NCBI GenBank assembly: GCA_013115135.1 | Contig: JABANP010000929.1 | Coordinates: 1 to 11,672 of the forward strand | DNA length: 11,672 nt | DNA from: Perkinsus olseni | Lineage: Eukaryota; Perkinsozoa; Perkinsida; Perkinsidae | Reading direction: 5' to 3' | Shown: piece by piece, positions 1 through 7,751 of the stretch | How the letters are laid out: each line of letters begins with the position of its first letter | Position numbering within the stretch: position 1 is the first letter of the stretch | Made by a program: the position numbers and the translations under genes | The notes under the pieces: generated by a model | What the model saw: only the letters and a program-made list of their open reading frames with translations | Databases searched by the model: none | What the model was told of the DNA's origin: nothing

Positions 1-1160
1 GTCAACGCCGAGGCTCTATCTCCTCTCCCGATGAATGGTTTTCCTGCCGATGTCTCCTTCCGTCCCCACGGGATCTCCTACCATAAGGAGACCTCTACGC
101 TCGGTGTGGTCAATCATGCTTGGGCTCATGGCGGTGAACGCGTGGAGTTTTTTAAAGTTATCTTCGAAGGGCAGCGACCGGCGGCGTTAGAGTACATGAA
201 GTAAGGCGCGATGAGTCGAGCCACCGAACCACGACATTCCTGTCAGGTCCATCGTCTCACCTATGATGGGTCACGGCCAGTTGAATGACTTGCAAATACT
301 CGAGGTCGAGCCTGTTGTGAAGTTCTATGTTACGAAGTGGTGGGGGCATCCGCTGGGGGATGACAATGGTGAGTATCCACCATCCACAGCTAGCACGGTC
401 GAGAGGTGCCTTTTTTAGGTCCCAATGTGTTCGCCAAAGCACGCTTTGTTGGTGGCTTAATCCTAGGCTTGAGTTCTTGCACTATCCTCTATTGCGAAGG
501 AGAGAAGTGCCGGGAGACGGGTGACGCTGTGCCCGGCTACAACGGAATATACATCTCACAGGATAGGTAGGCTACCCTCATCGAGCAGGAGCTCAGCCCC
601 ACCCACGAGTTGTTCTCTACTCGCCGTAAGAATTCCTGTTGTTGTCTTCTGTCACGTTAGGGAGTCTCGGAGTTCCCAAGCGTCGATTCAGGTCCAAACT
701 CGCAGCAGTAGTCCTCGGCGACCACGGTCTCAATCTGTTTGATATCCTTCCCAACGGCGACCTCCGCACCATCGGTCATGCCCATGTTGGCTTGCCACTC
801 GATAACATCTACCCCGACATCGAGCGGTCCAGTGCTGGAAAGCAGGTTTTCTACACCGCCGGTATACGGAGGGGTATCGACCTGCTGTATGCTACCGAAA
901 GCCTCGGTATGGCCAACATCACTCGAGAAGATGTGGCCATCCCAACCCACGCCCGACGTGTTATCATTGAGTGGGGCGACGACAACAGCAACCCTTCGTT
1001 TTCAGTGGAGGAACTCTTCTCTACTCGAGCTAGGCATAATCTGGGTGCCTGGAGTGTCTTTGCCAAGGCGCCTAAGTCTGACAAGTTCATCATTGGTTCG
1101 TTTCTACACTTCTGCACTGACCAACACAAGACACAGCATGGTGGACATCGACTTTGGTAG
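1..1160 (+). CDS. Paraoxonase/arylesterase-like beta-propeller hydrolase, 3' part, four exons
   Basis: Proposed exons are 1-200, 247-368, 419-566 and 692-1160 (TAG at 1158-1160), separated by GT-AG introns of 46, 50 and 125 nt. Together they give 312 continuous residues. The order of motifs matches paraoxonases (PON family, calcium-dependent lactonase/arylesterases with a six-bladed propeller): PHGIS (His at 67-69, PON1 His115), VVNH (His at 115-117, PON1 His134), LND (284-289, PON1 Asn168/Asp169), YNGIYIS (Asn at 541-543, PON1 Asn224) and LDN (801-806, PON1 Asp269/Asn270). The C-terminal DKFIIGSFLHFC resembles the last PON strand. The first third, with the Glu/Asp calcium ligands and any signal anchor, lies off the left edge. 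Frame and phase agree at every junction, which supports the introns. An alternative donor at 1157 (intron 1157-1199) would add about 20 residues. Substrate cannot be told from sequence. Confidence 0.85.
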
Positions 1161-1368
1161 GTGATAAGCATATTCATGCTTTCAAGTGACTAAACACAGT
1201 CATGCAGCCGCTCATCGAGCCGCAGCAGTCGTCATTGACGACTCGTCTGGATACGAATGATAATACAAAAAGCAGGACCCATCTTTCTGCGCCTAAGACC
1301 TGCCTGGCGGGTAACAGCGACCGGCAGATAATAAAAAGCCTCAGGGGACCAGAACCCCATGAGTATGC

Positions 1369-1816
1369 ATGCCTGTCGAGGGCACCTACTATGACAATAA
1401 AGAGACCCTCAACGACCAGCACGGCTACTACTACCTCCACGTTAGTGCCCTTCTCCTTTTCTCTCTGAGTACCCACATCCGTCTCCAACAAATCATCCGT
1501 AAGTTGCAATCTCCAAGGCCCAAGTACCTTCCAGGAGAGTGCGCAAACAAGCAGACCGGCACTACCCAGAGAGGCTGCTCACAATGAGGTCGCTGCTCTT
1601 ACATTTAGCGCCGCATCACCAAGAGGGCTCATATATCCTGCCCTAGGCCCCAAGCACAGCAAGACTTGGTAATCATTGAAGTCTGGTGTGAGGTGGACCA
1701 CCTAAAACAACCCCGATCACAAGTTGCTGGTGTTACGGTATGATCCCACGTTGGTTGCATCCTTCGCGGCCCTCATCAACGGGACTTCCCCTATTATCCT
1801 AATGGAGGCCGGCTGA
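1369..1816 (+). CDS. Possible multi-exon gene of unknown function
   Basis: I do not recognise this protein. Open stretches with coding-like third positions link up if introns are taken out. Exon 1369-1440 begins with ATG, encodes a Tyr-rich segment (MPVEGTYYDNK...GYYYLH) and ends at a GTTAGT donor. An exon starts at 1518 after CTCCAAG. A further exon encodes QQDLVIIEVWCE, and a last one runs through YDPTLVASFAALINGTSP to TGA at 1814-1816. The introns needed are 77, about 58 and 31 nt; the middle donor (GTCGCT) is weak. A longer upstream exon cannot be excluded, because an in-frame TGA at 1360 precedes the ATG. The 3' end lies 12 bp from the 3' end of the opposing minus-strand gene. It could also be a pseudogene or part of a gene whose exons I have mis-assigned. 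Confidence 0.35.
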
Positions 1817-1828
1817 CCTGGATTCTGG

Positions 1829-3708
1829 TCAGCTTGGAAGAGGTACATCTAGCAGCACAGTAAGGACCACCTCATGCCAACAGCGCGTTCTCACGTCTTT
1901 AATATGACCGTCGAAGTCACCCTTAGGAGTCCGAGCATCAGCCTCCCAAGGCACGGTCCGGTCGTCCCAATGCTCCGCACAGATACTAGACAGCCACTCT
2001 CGATCCTCCAACCGATACCTAGCAGGCAGGTCGATAGTCATAACGATACCGATCACCGTGAGCCGCAGCCCGGTGACGACCTACTTCCTCTCCCGGGCAT
2101 CATCCACCACCAGGAACCGCGCTTTGAGGCATTCAGGCGTAGCCCCGCGATGGTTGTGCATTACAACTTCCACTGCTATCTGCCATAAGAGCAAGCTGAA
2201 TGGAGAACGGTAAGACAGGCAAGTTGTTGGTACCGTGTAGTTGTTCCAATTGACCCTGATATTCTTGACCTCCTTGTAGGGCTTGCCTCCTACGGTGGTG
2301 TAGTAGGGCCCATAGGGGTAGGCCTCCTCAAAATACGGTGCAGCACACGGGAAGAAATCAGCCGATCTGAATGGAAAGCCGTTATCCAACAAAACTTTTC
2401 CTCCTCCTCCCCGGAAGCTACGTTGTGAGGTGATGTCCTCGGTCGGCTGTACACGTACCATCGTCACGTAATGGTCGGCACGCTCCGTCGAAGTTAATGC
2501 ACTGCATCTCGAGAGCGGTCAGCGGATGCCCGCTACCCTGGAAGTGAAGAGCAGTGAGAATCGGGCGGGTAAGGCCAGCGGAGTGCTACCGCCAGATTGG
2601 TCGGCTGCTCTTGCTTCAAGCAACCGCCGCAAGTCCTTGTCCAGAGACACCTAAAGGAAATATCAGCTCCGCCATTGGACTCCTAGACAAGGTACTTTGA
2701 ATCGTAGGACGGCGGTTGTTGTGGTACTAATGTGGCAGCAGCGTTTGAGGCTCCAGTCGCCTCGCAGATTTTATCTTCATTAGGGGAGCACTTGCTGGAG
2801 CAGAAGCCATGAGCGTACCAGTCATGCTCGAGAGTAGCTGTACATCGAGTGCCTGAGGGGGGCATCATCCCCGGCGAAAATGAAGATGGTCTATCCCTAC
2901 CTTCCACCCGGCAACGCTCCGAGCAGGGTATAGCAACGCAAGCTGATATCGGAGAGTTCTCCTCGGCCGTCATTGCGATGCACTCCTCATCACATACTCT
3001 CGACAGGCTCCTGAGATGAGGAAGATACTCCCTCTGGCCGAGCAGCAGCGTCCCCACTCGGACAACCTCGGTTTGGAAGGGCGTAGTAGGATCTCAGCCA
3101 TTGGGGAGAGTTCGCATCGTGTTGCCACTGACGCCGCCCCCTTGATGGCCATTTCTACAGTTCCCCTAGGATGCCGTTGCCAGCAGATGTGGTTGCACAG
3201 GAAGGCCGGGTCGTGAACCTCAAGGTCGCCTGCGAAGATGAATCGAATCACTTCTCCGCACCGTGTGTGCCTGCGTACTCTCCTCAGGGTCAGAGGCCCC
3301 TGTGATGATGTCGTTAGGGCCGCCGTTGGAGTTGACAGAGAGGAATATGAGTAGCTTGGCAAGCATAACATTGCCTTCTACTTGGTGATTTACCTAAGGC
3401 TTGTGAAGGGCTACGACGTCCTGTGTAAGGAGCTCCCTACCGCTGCCGTATATCGGTCACCCAAGGCGGACAACCATCCTCCAGTTCTGGACTGGTGAGA
3501 CCCCAGTGCTTTGGTCTTCCAGTCCTCACTCTTACGACCAAGCAACTCTAGCTCCGTCGAGGACTAGAGATCGAGTATCACCGCAAGGTCATGTCGAATG
3601 TCCTTACCTTGCCCTCCCACAGACTTAGAAGAGAGGAGAGCTGCTGAGAGAGCACACTGACGGAAGGGTCGCCGGCCGACCTCGATGAGGTGCCGGACTG
3701 TTGGTAAC
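1829..3708 (-). CDS. Multi-exon gene, unrecognised protein with a cysteine-rich segment
   Basis: No single frame is open, but coding-like stretches join in phase across short introns. The clearest are introns 3607-3564 (GTAAGG...CTCTAG), 3440-3394 (GTAGGG...CCTTAG) and 2997-2943 (GTATGTG...ATATCAG). Exon 3563-3441 encodes SSTELELLGRKSEDWKTK. Exon 3393 onward encodes VNHQVEGNVMLAKLLIFLSV. Next come FAGDLEVHDPAFLCNHICW, then NSPQWLRSYYALPNRGC. A Cys-rich stretch (about 2942-2700) follows with CVAIPCSERC and WYAHGFCSSKC. A Gly-rich and Tyr-rich exon (about 2425-2081) contains EEAYPYGPYYTTVGG and IRVNWNNYTVPTTC. The last open stretch, 2056-1829, is in the same frame as that exon across a stop, so another intron is likely near 2083. 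The Cys spacing loosely recalls extracellular disintegrin/ADAMTS-like modules, but I see no HExxH zinc motif and do not assign a family. Several junctions (about 3270, 2690, 2540) are ambiguous. Confidence 0.5.
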
Positions 3709-3748
3709 CTGTGTAGGGCATCATCCCATCATAGCTTTATCCCAACTC

Positions 3749-5002
3749 TCACCTGGGGGTGCTATCGGCATATGAGGATGTCTTGGATGTATCCTTATGA
3801 TGCAGTCGCGGATGATACCTCTTTGGTACGGTATCCCCTCCACCCTGCGCACTCTTCCCAGAGACCTTTCTAGGACGCCCACCGAGGCTATGATGATGGT
3901 GGTGGCGATGATGCTTACGAGGATGCCACCGCTCGTGCGCTTTTCCCTCACCACCGCCTGCCATTATTGCTCCTTTTTTCTCTCCAGGAGTGTTACCACC
4001 CTTACCCCCATTCTGCCCCTCAACATCTACTGTGTTACGAGTCGGTGTAGCGGTCGTGGCCGGCGTCACCTCACTGTGTTCATCAGTAGTGCTAGCGCTA
4101 TTCTGTGTGCCTGTGCTTTTGGTTGTCGATGGAGCTTCTACAGCCTGCCTCTCGGGTTCGGAAAGCTCGCCGCGTTGAGGTTCCTCATCAACTCCTGCCT
4201 GCACTTCACGAGTATCCCTGTCCGCCTCCTGAGCTTCACCATTCTCGCGACCTCGATCACCACCACCACCATCTACACGGGCCTCGTCCGGCCGACTAGA
4301 ACTCGCACCAGTTAACGCTCTGACTTTCCCTGCTGAACCCGCAGCGTCGTTACCATCCACTCTACCAGGCTGGTTGCCACCTTCTTCCACCCTCCTCGCA
4401 CGATGAGCATTGCGCTCCTCCTCCTGTTTAGCCTTCTCCGCCCGGAGTGCCTCCATGTCCCTTCTCTCCTCATCACTGTGATTGGTCGTATAATGCACGC
4501 TATGCAGGGCCGGATGATACGGTCCTTTGTGCTCGGAGACAGGTACCCCGGACCGTTCGTACTGTAAGGCGTGGGGCGTCCTAGGAGTCGGAAAATTGAA
4601 GGCTCCTCCTGTGCTGCTGCTCATGCGATCAAAGATCGATGCTGGCTTCTCGGTTGTGTCTATCCCCCATTGCCCGTCATGCGGCAGCCGTGTGGGCTCC
4701 ACTTCAACCTCATCATCACTGTTGTTATGATGAGACGATTCATCATCTTCTTTTCCTTGCGGCTCTGTCAGCAGTGGATTCGCCTTGAGGGCCGGGAACC
4801 CCGACAGCGTCTCGGCGTTCTTCTCGTCTATTTTCCTCTGCCACTCCTCGTCATGTGTCTCATGATGATTCACAGGATGCCACACCGTCCGGGAATGGCC
4901 TTCATCAGAGGCTTCCCCCGACCGCTGGGCTCCAGCGAAGGTGAAGACCGTAACAAGGAGAGATATAAGGAGGGTGTGTAGCGGCAGTATACTTCCACGC
5001 AT
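3749..5002 (-). CDS. Secreted, charged, histidine-rich protein (417 aa) with HP-H motifs
   Basis: The first ATG in this long open frame is at 5002-5000. It gives a textbook signal peptide: MRGS, a hydrophobic core at about residues 5-24, and cleavage likely after FAGA (residue 25). The mature protein is hydrophilic and low in complexity: acidic stretches near 85-105, a highly charged, probably helical or coiled-coil segment at about 176-207 (DEERRDMEALRAEKAKQEEE), a Gly/Asp/Glu/Thr-rich middle and a basic histidine-rich tail with five consecutive His. Four related motifs occur at residues 41-47 (WHPVNHH), 162-168 (YHPALHS), 359-365 (WHPRKHH) and 396-402 (YHPRLHH). No catalytic domain is visible; metal binding or an extracellular matrix or coat role is possible but inferred. 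The TGA stop at 3751-3749 overlaps a strong splice donor (CAG|GTGAGAGT, intron from 3752), so the protein may continue into the exons below 3708. Confidence 0.7.
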   Translation of the reverse strand: MRGSILPLHTLLISLLVTVFTFAGAQRSGEASDEGHSRTVWHPVNHHETHDEEWQRKIDEKNAETLSGFPALKANPLLTEPQGKEDDESSHHNNSDDEVEVEPTRLPHDGQWGIDTTEKPASIFDRMSSSTGGAFNFPTPRTPHALQYERSGVPVSEHKGPYHPALHSVHYTTNHSDEERRDMEALRAEKAKQEEERNAHRARRVEEGGNQPGRVDGNDAAGSAGKVRALTGASSSRPDEARVDGGGGDRGRENGEAQEADRDTREVQAGVDEEPQRGELSEPERQAVEAPSTTKSTGTQNSASTTDEHSEVTPATTATPTRNTVDVEGQNGGKGGNTPGEKKGAIMAGGGEGKAHERWHPRKHHRHHHHHSLGGRPRKVSGKSAQGGGDTVPKRYHPRLHHKDTSKTSSYADSTPR

Positions 5003-5040
5003 AAGTAAACAGTGAATACTGAGCGAGGATCTACAAATTT

Positions 5041-5322
5041 TCAACTATGGAAGGCGCCGACCGACGAGAAGGTCGGCGAACCCGTCACGGAGGCGAGATC
5101 TCTCAAGCCCGAGGGATCGCTCAGCAGGCCAATTGCAGAACTCAGAAATGATCCTGGAACCGCATTAGACGGGTAAAAATCAATTCCAAAGTCGAACCGA
5201 CTCACTGAGCGCGGGGTAACAATAATGCGCCGACACCTCAGTCGCGCGCCACGAAATATAGCGCTCGCCTTGAACTTGTCATTTCCGTCAGATTTCTGCC
5301 CCGTCTCGAAGCCTGATGTCAT
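5041..5322 (-). CDS. Small ORF or exon, 93 aa, unknown
   Basis: An ATG at 5322-5320 opens 93 codons to TGA at 5043-5041. The N-terminal half is basic (KFKASAIFRGARLRCRR) and the rest is hydrophobic/Ser-rich (FYPSNAVPGSFLSSAIGLL). An Arg-rich start with few acids could be an organelle-targeting presequence, but this is speculation. It lies 38 bp upstream of the start of the secreted protein on the same strand, so it could be an upstream exon or a separate short gene. I recognise no family. The 7-bp inverted repeat at 5056-5077 lies inside it. Confidence 0.35.
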   Translation of the reverse strand: MTSGFETGQKSDGNDKFKASAIFRGARLRCRRIIVTPRSVSRFDFGIDFYPSNAVPGSFLSSAIGLLSDPSGLRDLASVTGSPTFSSVGAFHS

Positions 5323-5340
5323 CGTCGGGCCCCTCACAGG

Positions 5341-5398
5341 TCTCTACGCGTCAACGTCGCGTGAGGGTGGCCGGGGTTTTCCCGGTACGAAGTAGAGA
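5341..5398. other. Nested inverted repeats, possible structured RNA or cruciform
   Basis: In the gene-poor stretch 5323-5576, TCTCTAC (5341-5347) pairs with GTAGAGA (5392-5398). They enclose CGCG/CGCG (5347-5350 with 5358-5361, overlapping the outer stem by one base) and CCGGG-GTTTT-CCCGG (5371-5385), giving a possible three-way junction. It is not a tRNA: no anticodon arm or T-loop of the right geometry was found. The rest of 5399-5576 shows nothing I can name; by position it would be the upstream region of the minus-strand gene at 5322. Confidence 0.35.
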
Positions 5399-5710
5399 TC
5401 GAACCTGCCATACCCATACGTCCCCCTTGCTGGTGACTCGGTATTGGTTGGGCCCTCCCTTACTACACATCCTCTCACCATCTAATGATTAGATTCTACT
5501 CATCTGGGTTTCCGCAATCGCAGTTGTTGGTCCCGGGACTACTTAATCCTCTTTTCACCTTCTTTCTCCCTCATGCCTAGTAGGCTGCCCAGTGTGGCAT
5601 GCCTCCGTCCTCGCCTTTCCTGGCTGCACGACGTAGTTGTGACGAAGTTCCTCTCAAGAGCCTCCGAGCTGATGATGAAAGATTGATTAACCTCTGTTGT
5701 TTTAAGGCTC

Positions 5711-5835
5711 TATGGTTGGGTCTAACCATATCGGGATCCGCTTGCGCGGGTCGTGTGATGGGCGATAAGCTTTGAGCTTGTAATGCCCAGGCAATAAAGT
5801 TTGAATTGAATTGAATTGAATTGAATTGAATTGAA
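5711..5835 (+). mobile_element. Candidate 3' tail of a non-LTR retrotransposon/SINE: three hairpins, AATAAA, (TTGAA)7
   Basis: Three hairpins follow one another: TATGGTT/AACCATA (5711-5717 with 5724-5730, perfect 7 bp), GATCCGC/GCGGGTC (5735-5741 with 5746-5752, one G-T pair) and a two-part stem TGGGC/GCCCA (5759-5763 with 5785-5789) enclosing AAGCT/AGCTT (5767-5779). AATAAA at 5793-5798 and seven perfect TTGAA units follow. A conserved 3' stem-loop followed by short tandem repeats is the usual end of several LINE/SINE groups. No tRNA-derived A/B boxes and no target-site duplication were identified, so the 5' limit is unknown (perhaps near 5680). Confidence 0.4.
5801..5835. repeat. (TTGAA)7 microsatellite
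   Basis: Seven perfect, uninterrupted copies of the 5-bp unit TTGAA. They directly abut (2 bp away) the left end of the LTR homology at 5838. This is the only microsatellite of note in the window. Confidence 0.95.
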
Positions 5836-5837
5836 TC

Positions 5838-6014
5838 GTCGGGCGTTTCTATATCTGGACCAGTAGTCATTGTGTAACACAATAGGGAGCAGAGTTGGAT
5901 GTAACAGGAGAATAAATACAATACTTAATGATTAACAACAGCAGCCACTCTACTAGCGCATATCCTGCGCAGCCACAGCTTGTGTGGAGAGTATCTATGG
6001 AGAGCGATGCATCA
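5838..6014 (-). repeat. 3' LTR of the retrotransposon (outer limit inferred)
   Basis: Bases 5838-5952 match 11558-11672 at about 96 percent. The match would continue rightwards but the other copy is cut by the window. The inner boundary at about 6014 is inferred from a TG (6014-6013 on the minus strand) that directly follows a G-rich tract and lies 51 bp after the pol stop codon. Unusually, the repeat includes an ATG (5870) and 11 codons of gag. No CA end was recognised at 5838, so the true end could be nearer 5870. Confidence 0.6.
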
Positions 6015-6023
6015 CGCCCCCCA
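6015..6023 (-). other. Candidate polypurine tract
   Basis: On the minus strand TGGGGGGCG directly precedes the putative TG start of the 3' LTR. A G-rich purine run just upstream of the 3' LTR is where second-strand synthesis is primed. The tract is short and interrupted by a C, so this is tentative. Confidence 0.4.
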
Positions 6024-6064
6024 GGCTGGTTAGCATGAAAGAACAACAGTCACTACAGAGAGCA

Positions 6065-7751
6065 TTAAACTGGAATCCCAGTTTTCCTCAGCTTGTTCTT
6101 GCACCGTGTAGTTAAGCAGCCTCTCGATGTGAGCTGAACATCAGAAACGACTTGAGGATACAATACCCACAAAGAGTGTTGACTACCGCAATCAAACCAT
6201 CGACCGTGTTCGCCCAACAGTAAGCGACGCACCCAGAGGCGCGACTCGAGTGGCTGGTTCTTCACAACGGTTCCCAGATCGTAGAAGTAGGTCTCGACCT
6301 GAGCCTCACACCATTCCACCGTGATGAACATTATAACATTACCCTCCTCAAGCTGACTCCTGGGCTTAGACAACAGATGATGTGGATCTGGTAGAGTCAG
6401 CTGCATACTCAATCCCTGAGAAGTGAGAGAGGCATTGCATTTTCTCACTTGATGCAGAGCAAGGGCTCATCAATGCCGTACACAGTCACAGCAAGTCTAT
6501 CCGGAAGAACTTCTCGAACAATGTAAGGACCCAGTGATTTGCTCCGACCCAGACCGTCGCGAATCACACGATAAAATGAGAGAACCTTCACTAAGATCAT
6601 TCTGCAAGTCATCAACGGAAGTACTACTTCGCTGGTTGAGAGCATCGACCGACTTCGCACGGCGCTCAGCAACTTCGGAGCACCAGCCCTCAGTGAATGT
6701 ATTAACGGCATTCCGGACTCTATCAGTGATGGCCACAGGATCATCAGATGCATGTAAATCATCATGATATCTAAAAGTATCAGTATCCAGCATCACCTCA
6801 AGGCTCCCTTTAGTAGATTCACCGTACAGCATCAACTCCGGAGTGAATACCGTTTCACTCCCACTCGTAACATACCGAATCGTAGTATTAATAACTCGTT
6901 GCACCAGAGGAATAACTGACAGGTCGGAAGTCAACAAGCGCTCCAAATGACGCTTGAGCGCCCTTACAATGACTTCGATTTGCCCTTGACTCTGAGGGGT
7001 AATGCCACTGGAAGGTACGAAGCTGATCTGAAGCTTCGCGTACAGGAGCCTCAGCACTTTGCTGCAGAAAGAGTGGCCTCTATCTGACCTAACAATCAGA
7101 GGTACTCCATACCGGAGTACCCACCGATCGAGCAGTAAACGCACTACCGTAGGAACAGTCTGGTCCGACGCCACAGCCAATTCGGTATAATTACTGCAGC
7201 CATCGACCATTAGTAGGACCGAGCAACCGTGGAGAACAGTGCCAGAGCTCGGATCAGTATAAGTCCAACCACTCACAGGCCCTGCAAAAATCAATGTATA
7301 ACACTTCAAAACGCCTTGTAGCAACCGACTCCCGGTAGCCACTACCTGGCGTATGCCTGGCGCGCTCTCTGTCGCAACCAAGGCAGTGCCTGGTAAATGC
7401 TTCACAATCCGACAGCATCCCAGGCCAATACACCCATCTGCTCAGACGATTCTTCATTTGAAGCGGCACCAGATGACCTACAGCATCATGCGCAAGTTGA
7501 AGTAGGCGATCCCGGAGTTCGTATTCGCCGATGTCAGCCGGCACATACACCCTCCAGCCAATCTTCAGCTTGACCAGCACGTACTCGCAGTCATCCTTCT
7601 GAACAACTTCGAAGCGATTAAGGAGAGACCTAGGCACACCAGTGTGCAACAAGCTAAGGATCTCAACGCCGTTCCAAGAAGTTCGATCCTTACCGATTAG
7701 AGCTCTTGATTGAGCAGTAACCCGCTGTAGGAATTCGCCCCCAGCCCAGTG
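6065..7751 (-). pseudogene. pol: pol: integrase with C-terminal extension, frameshifted
   Basis: The N-terminal zinc finger shows HDAVGH (about 7472-7489) and HCLGC (about 7371-7388). The core has the first Asp in YIDF (7290-7292), the second in SDRGHSF (7082-7084) and Glu in QGQIE (6974-6976). The last two are in one uninterrupted frame with exactly 35 residues between them, the DD35E signature of retroviral-type integrases, which join element DNA ends to host DNA. A GPY motif follows at about 6515-6532. A further stretch of about 125 codons with no recognised domain ends at 6065. The frame breaks at 7286-7290 (one extra base in an A/T run, just after the first Asp), near 6575 (before GPY) and near 6450. 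The long middle open stretch is 7252-6497. Confidence 0.85.

Larger units (their letters stand above)
5577..5870 (-). pseudogene. Read-through ORF from the LTR-borne ATG, truncated gag-start remnant
   Basis: The ATG at 5870-5868 and the first 11 codons (MTTGPDIETPD) are the same as the gag start at 11590. The frame then runs into the TTGAA microsatellite and the hairpin block and stops at TAG (5579-5577). Further on, GACGAAGT at 5641-5648 and AGAGCCTCCGAG at 5657-5668 recur at 11434-11441 and 11454-11465 inside the intact gag start, spaced 8 versus 12 bp. This may be a diverged gag remnant interrupted by an insertion. Alternatively the frame is simply the 3' LTR reading into flanking DNA and the short matches are chance. 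Confidence 0.35.

Noticed and set aside
1174..1509. Minus-strand open frame of 111 codons with a Val/Ile-rich stretch
   Set aside because: It starts at a non-ATG codon by context, and the + strand of 1369-1440 has far better codon usage. It is treated as a shadow.
2970..3371. A single 133-codon minus ORF as a gene by itself
   Set aside because: Its two ends lie in frames that splice signals would change. Only its middle (FAGDLEVHDPAFLCNHICW) looks like the real frame.
2683..3371. M12B (ADAM/reprolysin) metalloprotease
   Set aside because: The Cys-rich segment is suggestive, but no HExxHxxGxxH motif is found in any frame upstream.
4105..4299. Plus-strand open frames, including one with many His/Pro, opposite the secreted-protein gene
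   Set aside because: They are antisense shadows of the long minus frame, which has a signal peptide and repeated motifs.
5341..5420. tRNA-like fold, because of a closing stem and GGTTCGATC on the minus strand
   Set aside because: The TTCGATC loop is not closed by a pairing 5-bp stem, and no anticodon arm fits.
5801..5835. CRISPR-like or satellite array
   Set aside because: It is a simple 5-bp tandem microsatellite without spacers.
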